Counted from the stretch's first letter, positions 28,886 through 36,766 are shown. The stretch is DNA of 64,000 bases from CAVQBC01 sp963710665 (GCA_963710665.1 CAVQBC010000003.1:620001-684000), one strand, 5' to 3'. Notes: generated by a model from the sequence alone, not told the origin. Numbers and translations: made by a program.

Positions 28886-29533
28886 ATGCGGGTCCTCACC
28901 TGGAACCTCTTCCACGGGCGGTCCAAGCCGCCGGCCGGCCGGCCGCTGCTGCGCGAGTTCGCGACCGCGCTGGCCGGCTGGACGTGGGACGTCGCGCTGC
29001 TGCAGGAGATGCCGCCGTGGTGGCTGGGTCCGCTCAGCGAGGCGGCGGGCGCCGACGGGCGGGGCGTCTACACGTCGCGCAACACGCTGCTGCCGGCGCG
29101 GCGGGCGCTCGCCATGTGGATCCCCGACGTCGTGAAGTCCGAGGGCGGCGGCGCCAACGCGATCCTCGTCCGGGGACGGGTGAGGGCGCACCGCTGGGTG
29201 GAGCTCACGCGGGAGCCGGAGCGGCGGGTCGCGCACGGCGTGGCGCTCGAGGACGGGCGCTGGGTCGCCAACCTGCACGCGTCGCTGCGGCCGCCCGAGC
29301 GGGTGCGCGCCGACGCCGCCGCGACGCTCGCGAACGCACGCGCCTGGGCCGCCGGGGCGCACCTCGTGGTGGGCGGCGACTTCAACTGGCGCCGGCCCGA
29401 GTTGCCGGGGCTGCAGCGCGTCGCGTCGCACTGGGTCGACCACATCTTCGCGCCGGACGGGGCGCACGACGCGGACGTCCTCGACGCCGGGCCGCTGTCG
29501 GACCACCGCCCGGTCGCCGTGACGGTCGAGTGA
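28886..29533 (+). CDS. Endonuclease/exonuclease/phosphatase (EEP) superfamily protein
   Basis: A 215-residue metal-dependent phosphoesterase of the EEP fold. Motifs: MRVLTWNLFHGR (Asn at strand 1), VALLQEMPP (metal-binding Glu), VANLHASL, VVGGDFNWRRP (Asp-x-Asn), and WVDHIFAP with SDHRPVAVTVE at the end (catalytic Asp-His). All six EEP signatures are present in order. No signal peptide. The substrate, whether nucleic acid, lipid or small phosphoester, is unknown. It is divergent from argF and precedes a copper protein by 14 bases. Confidence 0.88.
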   Translation: MRVLTWNLFHGRSKPPAGRPLLREFATALAGWTWDVALLQEMPPWWLGPLSEAAGADGRGVYTSRNTLLPARRALAMWIPDVVKSEGGGANAILVRGRVRAHRWVELTREPERRVAHGVALEDGRWVANLHASLRPPERVRADAAATLANARAWAAGAHLVVGGDFNWRRPELPGLQRVASHWVDHIFAPDGAHDADVLDAGPLSDHRPVAVTVE

Positions 29534-29547
29534 GACAATCCGCCGGG

Positions 29548-29901
29548 ATGCGCCGCTGCCTCGTGATGCTGCTCGCGGTCGCCGCGCTCGCGGGCTGCGG
29601 CGGCGACGACGAGGGCAATTCGGGCGCGGAGCCGGCGTCCGGCGGGGGCGCGGTCGTGATCCACATGAAGAACTTCCAGTTCGTCCCCAAGGACGCCGCC
29701 GCGAGCGTCGGCCAGACCGTGCGCTGGGTCAACGACGACAGCTCAGACCACAACGCCGTCGCGCAGTCCGGCGCGGACTTCCGCTCCGAGCTCTTCGGCT
29801 CGGGCGAGAGCTACGAGACCAAGCTCGACAAGGCCGGCACCGTCAAGTACGAGTGCACGATCCACCCGGGCATGGTCGGCACCATCAAGGTCTCCGGCTG
29901 A
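29548..29901 (+). CDS. Cupredoxin lipoprotein (plastocyanin-like)
   Basis: A 117-residue exported lipoprotein with a lipobox LAGC (Cys17) and a single type 1 copper domain. The copper ligands are visible as His68 (SSDHNAV), Cys103 and His106 (YECTIHPGM) and Met109. The short Gly/Ser/Glu-rich linker after the Cys is typical of surface-tethered proteins. Probably an electron carrier or copper store on the outer face of the membrane. No oxidase or reductase partner is adjacent, so the role is undetermined. Confidence 0.9.
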   Translation: MRRCLVMLLAVAALAGCGGDDEGNSGAEPASGGGAVVIHMKNFQFVPKDAAASVGQTVRWVNDDSSDHNAVAQSGADFRSELFGSGESYETKLDKAGTVKYECTIHPGMVGTIKVSG

Positions 29902-30773
29902 GCGCGGCCAGCACCGTCGCGGGCCGGTGGTCGAGGTCGCCGCCCGTGAACCGGAGGATCTCGTAGCCGGCGGCGCGGAGGGCACGGTCCCGCGACTCGT
30001 CGTCGCGGCGGGTCCTCGGCCGGGTGTGGCCGTCACCGTCGATCTCGACGACCAGCCGCCGCGCCGGCCACTGGAAGTCGACCTCGATGCGCCGCCCGCC
30101 CGCTCGGATCGGCACGTTGGCGAGCGGCTCGGGGATCCCGGCCGACGCGACCAGGGCGAGGAAGCGGTCCTCGAGCGCGCTGCGGGTGCCGGCGCTGCCC
30201 GTTTCGTGGGCGGCGAGCGCGTCTTGCAGTACGCCGAGGTTGCGGCGCCCCGCGGCTCTGGTCATCGCCGCGCGGGTGGCGGCCGCGTCGAACCGCCGCG
30301 CGGAACGCCGCCTCGTGGAGGACGTTGGCGAGTTGGCGGGCGTCGAGGACGTCGGTGAGGTCGACCAGCGTGCGAGGGACGGTCGTGACCGGGATGCCGT
30401 CGTGGGTGGTGATGTCGCGGGGGTCGAGGTGGCGGCACGTCTGGGATCCGGATCCCGGCGCGGCGCCGGCGCCCCCGCGGAGCGACGACGTCGACTCGCG
30501 TCGTGACGCCTGCGCCAGACGCGCCAGAGGACTTGGCGGCGCTCAGGTGACTCAGCGCCGCGCCCTCGCCGCATGCCAGCACGGCCGCCAGCCAGCGCCC
30601 CTCCTGTGAGAGCCGGCGGTGGCCCACGGCGTACACCCCGCGGTAAAGGGGGTGGAGCCGCCCGGCCGTCACGCGTTTCGAAACGGCGGTACGCGTGAGT
30701 CCAAGGTCAGCGAGTTGGGACGCGGCCACGACTCCGTGCTGGCGGGCTGCCAGCGCTCCGAGGGGTGCGTCAC
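29885..30773 (-). pseudogene. AbiEi-type antitoxin domain/DUF559 endonuclease-like protein, disrupted by three frameshifts
   Basis: Common actinobacterial gene with an N-terminal AbiEi-like winged helix and a C-terminal DUF559 (Vsr/PD-(D/E)xK-like) domain. Here it is spread over frames. A GTG at 30773 has AGGAGG 7-8 bases upstream but runs out of frame after VTHPSERW; the next frame then reads LAARQHGVVAASQLADLG to RAGIRIP; a third frame has RHLDPRDITTHDGIPVTTVP to VLHEAAFRA; the last frame has MTRAAGRRNLGVLQDAL through RLVVEIDGDGHTRPR and RDRALRAAGYEILRFTGGDL. Shifts lie near 30752, 30445 and 30300. Its 3' end overlaps the cupredoxin gene by 17 bases. Either a decayed gene or sequencing indels. 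Confidence 0.85.
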
Positions 30774-30857
30774 GTTTGTTGCCTCCTGGTGAACGTTCGT
30801 GACCACCCGGTCAACGGTGCCGGGTCGGCACCCCCGGAACAGCATGGGTTTGTGTCT

Positions 30858-31316
30858 TTACCTCGTCAGCGTGGTCTCGAGATTCAGGAGGCGCTGGGCG
30901 TTGCCGGCGTAGATCTGGTCTCGGGTCTCGTCGGGCAGGTTCAGGGACTCGAGGTCGCTGATCGTGGTGCGGATGTAGCCGGGCCCTCGCTCGGGGCCGA
31001 AGAAGGCGAGCGCGGTGGCGATCGCGTTGGGCGCGCCGAACAGGGCCGTGTCCGCGTAGAACATCTTGAAGTAGTCCAGGGGGCGGCGCTTGAGGTCGTT
31101 CGCGACGTCGTCGTGCTCGTCGGCGGGCGTGCGGGCGCCGAGCTGGTCCCAGCCGCCGGCGATCCGGCCCTCGAGGTGCGGCACGGTGCCGCCGCCGTGG
31201 TGGGTGAGGATCCGCAGGCCGGGATGGCGGTCGAACAGCCCCGAGAAGGCGATGCGGGCCATGAACAGCGAGGTCTCGTGCGGCCAGCCGAGCGCCGACC
31301 AGATCTCGTAGGGCCG
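30858..31316 (-). pseudogene. Amidohydrolase 2 family fragment, N-terminal half missing
   Basis: The frame reads PYEIWSALGWPHETSLFMARI followed by FSGLFDRHPGLRILTHHGG, LKRRPLDYFKMFYADTALFG and GNAQRLLNLETTLTR. These are the C-terminal half of a metal-dependent TIM-barrel amidohydrolase (aminocarboxymuconate-semialdehyde decarboxylase relatives, with the HHGG and FYADTALFG signature). The first ~200 residues, including the HxH metal site, are gone: the frame meets a stop exactly at the end of the upstream NTF2-like gene (31317). A recombination or deletion joined the two genes. An internal ATG at 31262 could start a 134-residue product but it would be non-catalytic. Confidence 0.8.
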
Positions 31317-31790
31317 TCAGCGCAGCCCGAAGCCGCGCAGCATGAACAGCGCGCGCTCGCCCGCCGTGCCCGATCGGGGCAGTACGCCGAGCTGGCGGCC
31401 CGCGTCGTAGGCGTCGAAGAACGCCCGCACGCGCAGGAGGCGCTCGTCCTCGAGCTGGGCGTAGAAGACGCCGTGGACGACGATGAAGCGGTTGGTGGCC
31501 GCGAGGTTGCCGAGCGGCGCCCGGTGGGTCGCGAGCAGCTTGGCGGGCGCGGCCGCGTGGACGCCGTTCGTGAGCCGGTCGCCGGTCGGCTGCACGCGCG
31601 CGTCCGGGAACGCTCGCCACAGCTGCCGCACGTGCCCCAGGAGCGCCGCGACGCCCTCGAGCGGCTCGGGTGTCAGCGGGTCCTCGTAGTGGAAGCCCTC
31701 CGCGCACAACGGAGCGAAGGCTCCCTCGTCGCGCCCCGACCAGGCCCGCTCCCAGGCGTCGAAGAGGGCGTCGAGGTCGGCGCTGGTCAG
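31317..31790 (-). CDS. NTF2/SnoaL-like protein
   Basis: About 157 residues with the NTF2-like fold signature: LDALFDAWERAWSGRDEGAF, a central FHYEDPLTPEPLEG segment and YAQLEDERLLRVRAFFD. Such proteins can be isomerases, hydrolases or binding proteins; the actual role is unknown. No ATG or GTG starts it. The only in-frame candidate near the domain boundary is a CTG at 31790, whose last two bases overlap the thiG stop, with GAGGAGG about 13 bases upstream inside thiG. CTG initiation is rare, so the start is tentative. Downstream is the truncated amidohydrolase. Confidence 0.7.
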   Translation of the reverse strand: MTSADLDALFDAWERAWSGRDEGAFAPLCAEGFHYEDPLTPEPLEGVAALLGHVRQLWRAFPDARVQPTGDRLTNGVHAAAPAKLLATHRAPLGNLAATNRFIVVHGVFYAQLEDERLLRVRAFFDAYDAGRQLGVLPRSGTAGERALFMLRGFGLR

Positions 31791-32593
31791 AACTCGGCCC
31801 GTCCCTCCTCGGGCGTCGAGGCGTCGGCGTACAGGCGGCGCGGGATCCGTCCGGCCCGGTGGGCGAGCCGTCCGGCCTCGACGCCGAGCGCGACCGCGCG
31901 GGCCATCGTGGAGGGGTCCTCGGCGCGGGAGATCGCCGACGCGCACAGGACGGCGTCGCAGCCGAGCTCCATCGCGAGCGCGGCGTCGGAGGCGGTGCCG
32001 ACGCCCGCGTCGAGGATCACCGGCACGCCGGCGCGCTCCCGGATGAGCCGCAGGTTGTACGGGTTGAGCAGGCCCTGACCGGAGCCGATCGGGGACCCGG
32101 CGGGCATGACGGCGGCGCAGCCGACGTCCTCGAGCCGGCGCGCGAGGATCGGGTCGTCGTTCGTGTAGGGCAGCACCACGAAGCCCTCGTCGACCAGCTC
32201 CTCGGCGGCGTCGAGCAACGCGGGCGCGTCGGGGAGCAAGGTGCGGTCGTCGCCGATCACCTCGAGCTTGACCCAGTCGGTCTCGAACGCCTCGCGGGCG
32301 AGCTTGGCGGTCATCACCGCGTCGCGGGCCGTGAAGCAGCCGGCCGTGTTGGGGAGCAGCCGCACGCCGGCCTCGTCGAGGACCTGCACGATGGAGCCGC
32401 GGGCCGAGGTCTCGATGCGGCGCAGCGCGACGGTCACGAGCTCGGTCCCGCTGGCCTCGATGGCGGCCGCCATCGCCTCGAGCGAGCGGAACCCGCCCGT
32501 GCCCAGCAGCAGCCGCGAGGTCATCTGGTGGCCGGCGATGACCAGCGGGTCGGGGGACGTGGCGCGATCGTGGATCGTGGCCATGCTCGGCAT
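31787..32593 (-). CDS. thiG: Thiazole synthase
   Basis: Forms the thiazole phosphate of thiamine from 1-deoxyxylulose 5-phosphate, dehydroglycine and ThiS-thiocarboxylate. The 268-residue TIM-barrel protein has LVIAGHQMTSRLLLGTGGF, ALRRIE, LLPNTAGCFTARDAV, WVKLEVIGDDRTLLPD (catalytic Lys region), MPAGSPIGSGQG and PVILDAGVGTASDAALAMELG. The ATG at 32593 overlaps the thiS stop when thiS is read in its proper frame (TGATG). The open frame continues upstream into thiS because of a frameshift, but fusion is unlikely to be functional (see thiS). Confidence 0.96.
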   Translation of the reverse strand: MPSMATIHDRATSPDPLVIAGHQMTSRLLLGTGGFRSLEAMAAAIEASGTELVTVALRRIETSARGSIVQVLDEAGVRLLPNTAGCFTARDAVMTAKLAREAFETDWVKLEVIGDDRTLLPDAPALLDAAEELVDEGFVVLPYTNDDPILARRLEDVGCAAVMPAGSPIGSGQGLLNPYNLRLIRERAGVPVILDAGVGTASDAALAMELGCDAVLCASAISRAEDPSTMARAVALGVEAGRLAHRAGRIPRRLYADASTPEEGRAEF

Positions 32594-32800
32594 CAGCCTC
32601 CCTGGATGGCGCGCAGGATCTCGATCGCGCGCGCCTTCGTGCAGCTCGGTCTCGTCCCACGACGCGCGTGGGACGACCTCCGCGTCGACGGCCACCGCCA
32701 CGCCCCGGCCCTCGCCGGGGAGATCGAGGCCGTCGAGCACCGTCCGGACCGTGGCGCCGGCCGCCAGGTCCGCCTCGTCGCCGTTGACGGTCACCTTCAC
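32593..32800 (-). pseudogene. thiS: Sulfur carrier protein ThiS, frame broken near its C-terminus
   Basis: The GTG at 32800 overlaps the thiO stop and starts VKVTVNGDEADLAAG, then VRTVLDGLDLPG and AVDAEVVPRASWDETELHEG, all typical ThiS. After about residue 57 the frame no longer reads the family ending. In another frame the same DNA encodes EILRAIQGG followed by TGA (32595-32593). ThiS must end in Gly-Gly to be thiocarboxylated. A 1-base insertion or 2-base deletion in the GC-dinucleotide tract at ~32625-32636 explains this. As written, the frame runs into thiG without Gly-Gly. A true ThiS-ThiG fusion is unlikely because the C-terminal GG is required. Confidence 0.8.
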
Positions 32801-33960
32801 GCCGGCGCCGGGTGGGACGTGGACGGGACGAAGCGCTCGGGCGCGTAGGGCGCGGCCCACTCGGGCAACGGCTCGCCGGCCAGGCCGGCCGCGACGAGAT
32901 CCGCCGTCACCGCGGCGAGCAGGATCCCGTTACGCCAGTGCCCGGTGGCCCAGTGCAGGCCCTCGAGGGCGCCCGGGCCGATGCTCGGCAGGTTGTCGGG
33001 CGAGCCCGGGCGCAGGCCGACGCCGACCTCCTCGAGCTCGAGCTCGAGGATCCCCGGCAGGACCTCCCAGATGTCGCGCAGCAGCTCGAACACGCCGCCG
33101 GCGGTCGGGGCGGTGTCCCAGCCGCGCTCCTCCATCGTCGCGCCGAGCACGTAGCGCCCGTCGTCGCGCGGGACGAGGTAGGCGGTGCGGGTGCGGATCA
33201 CGCGGGTCGCGAGCCCGGGGCCGGCCGGGTCGCGCAGGCGCAGGATCTGGCCCTTGACGGGGCGCACCGGCACCCGTGCCGCGTCGGGGAGGCCCTCGAT
33301 GCGCGCGCACCACGCGCCGGCCGCCATCAGCACGTGCTCGGCCTCGATCCGCTCGCCGTCGGCCAGCTCGACGCCGGTCACGCGCTCGCCCTCGGTGAGG
33401 ACGCGGGCGGCGGGCGCGTGCGGGCGGACCTCGCCGCCGCCGCGCTCCACCGCCTCGGCCAGCGCGGCCACGAGCCGGCGGGGGTCGACCGAGTGGTCGT
33501 CGGGGATGTCGAGCGCGAGGCGCACGGTCGGCGCGAGCGCGGACTCGGCGCGGCGGGCCTGCGAGGGACGGAGGCGCTCGACGTGCAGGCCGAGGCTCGT
33601 GCGCAGCGCGAGCAGGCGGTCGAGCTCGGCGGCCTCGTCGCTGTCGCGCGCCACGACGAGCGTGCCCGAGCGGCGCAGCCCCGTGTCGCGCCCCGAGGCT
33701 TCGGCGACCTCGGCGCAGAACGCCTCGTAGCGCTCGGCGCTGCGCAGCCCGAGCTCCAGCAGCGCCTGCTCGCCGAAGTCCGACTCGGCGACGGGCGCGA
33801 GCATGCCGGCCGCGGCGCGCCACGCGCCCGGCTCGCCGGCGTCGAGGACGGTCACGTGCAGCCCCCGCTGGGCGGCTCGCCACGCGGCGGACAGCCCGAT
33901 CGCACCGCCGCCGATGACGGCGACGTCGGTCCGAGACGAATTGCGAGGCACTGCGGACAT
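32797..33960 (-). CDS. thiO: Glycine oxidase ThiO
   Basis: FAD enzyme oxidising glycine to dehydroglycine for thiazole synthesis. The 387-residue protein has the dinucleotide fold TDVAVIGGGAIGLSAAWRAA, EPGAWRAAAGMLAP, VRPVKGQILRLRDP and the D-amino-acid-oxidase-type C-terminus GVGLRPGSPDNLPSIG, GHWRNGILLAAVTA. It is the first gene behind the TPP riboswitch at 33964-34046. The ATG at 33960 directly abuts the GGGAGGG ribosome site; a GTG 9 bases inside (33951) has better spacing and could be the true start. thiS overlaps by 4 bases. Confidence 0.93.
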   Translation of the reverse strand: MSAVPRNSSRTDVAVIGGGAIGLSAAWRAAQRGLHVTVLDAGEPGAWRAAAGMLAPVAESDFGEQALLELGLRSAERYEAFCAEVAEASGRDTGLRRSGTLVVARDSDEAAELDRLLALRTSLGLHVERLRPSQARRAESALAPTVRLALDIPDDHSVDPRRLVAALAEAVERGGGEVRPHAPAARVLTEGERVTGVELADGERIEAEHVLMAAGAWCARIEGLPDAARVPVRPVKGQILRLRDPAGPGLATRVIRTRTAYLVPRDDGRYVLGATMEERGWDTAPTAGGVFELLRDIWEVLPGILELELEEVGVGLRPGSPDNLPSIGPGALEGLHWATGHWRNGILLAAVTADLVAAGLAGEPLPEWAAPYAPERFVPSTSHPAPA

Positions 33961-33963
33961 CCC

Positions 33964-34050
33964 TCCCTACGCCGGCACTACCCGGATCAGGTTCGACGGT
34001 CGGCGGCCGGTGCCGCCCTCTCAGCCCGGAGGGCTCCCGTTGCTGGGAAT
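33964..34050 (-). promoter_or_regulatory. TPP riboswitch (THI element)
   Basis: Read on the minus strand this has the canonical THI-box order: ACGGGAGCCC (34033-34042), GGCTGAGAGGG (about 34013-34025), GAACCTGATCCGGGTAGTGCC (seen in parts, 33977-33995) and GTAGGGAGG (33963-33971). The final stem covers the ribosome binding site of thiO, so TPP binding would block translation of thiO-thiS-thiG. thiE is divergent and lies outside this control. This is a well-established RNA family and the match is clear by eye. Confidence 0.93.
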
Positions 34051-34082
34051 TGTAGCCACGGTGCCGTGCCAGACTGGAGCCC

Positions 34083-34739
34083 ATGACGCCCCGCGAGCGC
34101 CTCGCCGACGTCCGCCTGTACCTGGTCTGCGACACGGAGCCGGGCGGCCGCGCGCTCGAGCCGTTCCTGCGCGCCTGCCTGCGCGGCGGCGTGGACATGA
34201 TCCAGCTCCGCGACAAGGACGCCTCGGACCCGGAGGTGCTCGCCGCGGCCGGCACCTTCCGCACGCTGGCCGACGAGTTCGGCGCGCTGTTCATCCTCAA
34301 CGACCGGCCCGACCTGGTCGACGCCGCGAGCGCGGACGGGGTGCACCTCGGCCAGGACGACGAGGCGCCCGCCGAGGCCCGCGGCGTGATCGGGCCGGAC
34401 CTGATCATCGGGCGCTCCTCGCACGCCCCGGAGCAGGCCGACGCGGCCGACGCCGACCCGGAGGTCGACTACCTCGCGGTCGGGCCGGTGCACGCCACCC
34501 CCACCAAGCCGGGGCGGCCGGCGGCGGGTCCCGACTACGTCGCCTACGCGGCTGCGCACGTGCGCAAGCCGTGGTTCGCGATCGGCGGGCTCGATGCCGC
34601 CACGCTGCCGCCGGTGGTCGCGCTCGGCGCCCGGCGGATCGTCGTGGTGCGGGCGCTCACCGGCGCCGAGGAGCCCGAGGCGGCGGCCCGGGCGCTGCGC
34701 CAGCAGCTCGAGGTGCCGGTTGGCTCCGGCGGGACGTAA
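34083..34739 (+). CDS. thiE: Thiamine-phosphate synthase
   Basis: Joins HMP-diphosphate and thiazole phosphate to thiamine phosphate. The 218-residue TIM-barrel protein has LYLVCDTEP, RGGVDMIQLRDKDAS, LFILNDRPDLVDAASADGVHLGQ (in parts), IIGRSSHAPEQADAAD, YLAVGPVHATPTKPGRP and KPWFAIGGLDA, all family signatures. It is divergent from the thiO operon. The following membrane gene overlaps its end. Confidence 0.96.
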   Translation: MTPRERLADVRLYLVCDTEPGGRALEPFLRACLRGGVDMIQLRDKDASDPEVLAAAGTFRTLADEFGALFILNDRPDLVDAASADGVHLGQDDEAPAEARGVIGPDLIIGRSSHAPEQADAADADPEVDYLAVGPVHATPTKPGRPAAGPDYVAYAAAHVRKPWFAIGGLDAATLPPVVALGARRIVVVRALTGAEEPEAAARALRQQLEVPVGSGGT

Positions 34740-35202
34740 GCGGCGCCGCCCCCGCGAGCGCCCCGCCGGGTACGCCCGCGCCGAGGCCCGCAACGCCGAG
34801 ATCCGCACCCGGCTGCGCCCGCTCGAGCCCGGCGAGCGCCCGCTCGCGCTCCGGCTCGCCGCCGGGCTGGCGGCGCTCGTCGCGGTCGCCAACCTCGTGC
34901 TGCTCGCGTCGGGATGGGAGCTCGACGGCCGCCGCCCGGGCACGGCGGGCGCACTGGTGTTCTTCGCGCTGATGGCGGCCGCCGCCGTCGGCCTGTGGCA
35001 GCGCAGCTACTGGGCGGTGCTGGCGTTCGAGGCGCTGCTCGGCCTGACGATGATCTGGGCCGCGCTGTCGCTGCTCGTGGCCTCGAACGCCGCGGCGGTG
35101 CTGCTGTGCACGGCGATCATCGTCGTGTGCGCACCGCTGTTCTGGAAGCTGATCCGGATCATGGCGAGATTGCAGGGCCGGCCCGCCCCGCCCACCGGCT
35201 GA
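34720..35202 (+). CDS. Predicted membrane protein, four hydrophobic helices
   Basis: A 160-residue protein of unknown function. The first ~45 residues are very basic (RKRRRPRERPAGYARAEARN), followed by four likely transmembrane helices: LALRLAAGLAALVAVANLVL, TAGALVFFALMAAAAVGLW, YWAVLAFEALLGLTMIWAAL and VLLCTAIIVVCAPLFWKLI. A basic cytoplasmic N-terminus is predicted by the positive-inside rule. The start is probably TTG at 34720, with GAGGTG about 5 bases upstream, giving a 20-base overlap with thiE. No ATG or GTG fits better. Confidence 0.65.
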   Translation: MAPAGRKRRRPRERPAGYARAEARNAEIRTRLRPLEPGERPLALRLAAGLAALVAVANLVLLASGWELDGRRPGTAGALVFFALMAAAAVGLWQRSYWAVLAFEALLGLTMIWAALSLLVASNAAAVLLCTAIIVVCAPLFWKLIRIMARLQGRPAPPTG

Positions 35203-35238
35203 CCGGCCGAACAGACGGTCGGCTAGTGTGCGCCGCCC

Positions 35239-36624
35239 ATGCCCGAACGCTCATACGACTGCATCGTGATCGGCTCCGGGCCGGGCGGCTACGTCGCCGC
35301 GATCCGCGCCGCCCAGTTGGGGATGAAGACCGCCGTGGTGGAGAAGGACCGCGTCGGCGGGCGCTGCCTCAACTACGCCTGCATCCCGGCCAAGGCGGTC
35401 CTGCGGGTCGCCGACGTCCTTTCCGAGATCGACGACGCCGACGACTTCGGCATCTCGGTCTCCGGCCGCACGGTCGACTTCGGGAAGGTGTCGGAGCGGC
35501 GGGGCAAGGTCGTCAAGACGCTCACCGGCGGCGTCGCCGGCCTGCTCAAGAAGAACGAGATCGACGTCATCGAGGGGCACGGCGCGGTCACGGACGACGG
35601 CAACGTGAAGGTCGGCGGCAACTTCGACGGCAGCGAGATCGAGGCCAAGCGGTGCGTGATCCTCGCGACCGGCTCGGTGCCCAAGCCGATCCCGGGCACG
35701 CAGTTCGGCGGGCGCATCATCGGGACCGAGGAGGCGTGGGCGTTCGACGAGCTGCCCAAGACGCTCGCGGTCGTGGGCGCCGGCGCGTCGGGGGCCGAGA
35801 TCGCCTCGGCCTACGGGCGCCTCGGCGTGGACGTCCTGCTCCTCGAGGCGCTCGACCGCGTGCTGCCCACCGAGGACGCCGACATCTCGAAGGTCGCCGG
35901 GCGCCAGCTGGGCAAGCAGAACATCGCGATCCACACCGGGACCCTGGTGGAGAACGTCGAGGCCGGCGACGACGGGGTGAAGTTCACGTTCGGCGACCAG
36001 TCCGCCGAGGTCGAGTACCTCTGCATCGCGGCCGGCCGGGGGCCCGACGTCGAGGGCCTGGGCCTCGACGAGGCGGGCATCAAGCTCGACGACGACGGCC
36101 TCATCGCGGTCGACGGCCACCTGCGCACCTCGGCCGACAACGTGTTCGCGATCGGCGACCTCGTCCACGGCCCGGCGCTGGCGCACAAGGCCTCCGACGA
36201 GGGCATCATCGCGGTGGAGACGGTCGCCGGGCTCGACCCCGAGCCGCTCGAGTACGTCGACATCCCGCGCGCCACGTTCTGCACCCCCAACGTCGCGTCC
36301 TTCGGCCTCACCGAGGAGCAGGCGCGCGAGCAGGGCTACGACGTCACGGTCGGCCGGCTCAACTACGGCGCGGTCGGCGCGGGCACCGTCTACGGCGACC
36401 GCAGCGGCGTGATCAAGGTGATCGGCGAGAAGCGCTACGGCGAGCTCATCGGCGGCCACATCTGCGGCGCCAAGGCCACCGAGCTGATCCAGGAGCTCGT
36501 CAACGTGCGCGCGCTCGAGGGCGGCTACCACGAGGTCGCCCACATCGTCCACGGCCACCCCACGCTCTCCGAGGGCGTCATGGAGGCCGCGCGGGCCGCC
36601 GACGGCTGGCTGATCCACGGGTAG
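35239..36624 (+). CDS. lpdA: Dihydrolipoyl dehydrogenase (E3)
   Basis: FAD enzyme that reoxidises dihydrolipoyl groups of 2-oxoacid dehydrogenase complexes and the glycine system. The 461-residue protein starts SYDCIVIGSGPGGYVAAIRA, has the redox disulfide GGRCLNYACIP (Cys43, Cys48), NAD site VVGAGASGAEIASAYGRLG and the C-terminal HPTLSEGVMEAAR with the catalytic His-Glu pair. It is 1.2 kb upstream of the first E1 pair, on the same strand. It probably serves both E2 complexes in this window; no second E3 is seen. Confidence 0.95.
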   Translation: MPERSYDCIVIGSGPGGYVAAIRAAQLGMKTAVVEKDRVGGRCLNYACIPAKAVLRVADVLSEIDDADDFGISVSGRTVDFGKVSERRGKVVKTLTGGVAGLLKKNEIDVIEGHGAVTDDGNVKVGGNFDGSEIEAKRCVILATGSVPKPIPGTQFGGRIIGTEEAWAFDELPKTLAVVGAGASGAEIASAYGRLGVDVLLLEALDRVLPTEDADISKVAGRQLGKQNIAIHTGTLVENVEAGDDGVKFTFGDQSAEVEYLCIAAGRGPDVEGLGLDEAGIKLDDDGLIAVDGHLRTSADNVFAIGDLVHGPALAHKASDEGIIAVETVAGLDPEPLEYVDIPRATFCTPNVASFGLTEEQAREQGYDVTVGRLNYGAVGAGTVYGDRSGVIKVIGEKRYGELIGGHICGAKATELIQELVNVRALEGGYHEVAHIVHGHPTLSEGVMEAARAADGWLIHG

Positions 36625-36641
36625 CGCGTGTAACGTGGCCG

Positions 36642-36761
36642 ACCGGCGGAGCGGTCTCCGCACTCCTGGAGCGAAGCCGGGAGGCCGGGAGCGAAGCGGT
36701 CACCGGCGGAGCGGTCTCCGCATTCCTGGAGCGGAGCCGGGAGGCCGGGAGCGAAGCGGTC
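36642..36761. repeat. Two tandem copies of a 60-bp repeat
   Basis: Units 36642-36701 and 36702-36761 are nearly identical (2 mismatches seen), beginning ACCGGCGGAGCGGTCTCCG and containing GGAGGCCGGGAGCGAAGCGG. Because 60 is a multiple of three, open frames pass through both copies as Arg/Ser/Glu-rich repeats. It occupies the whole gap between lpdA and the DsbA-like gene and ends 5 bases before its ATG. Looks like an intergenic repeat that may recur elsewhere in the genome. Confidence 0.85.
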
Positions 36762-36766
36762 ACCAT

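Noticed and set aside
28815..28926. Longer N-terminus for ornithine carbamoyltransferase
   Set aside because: The extra residues are basic, not conserved, and would overlap the divergent EEP-family gene.
31787..32860. ThiS-ThiG fusion protein
   Set aside because: ThiS function requires a free C-terminal Gly-Gly, and the intact ending is present in another frame with its own stop; a frameshift explains it better.
36635..36766. Repeat-encoded N-terminal extension of the DsbA-like protein
   Set aside because: It is encoded by the 60-bp tandem repeat, and the thioredoxin-like fold begins right after the ATG at 36767.
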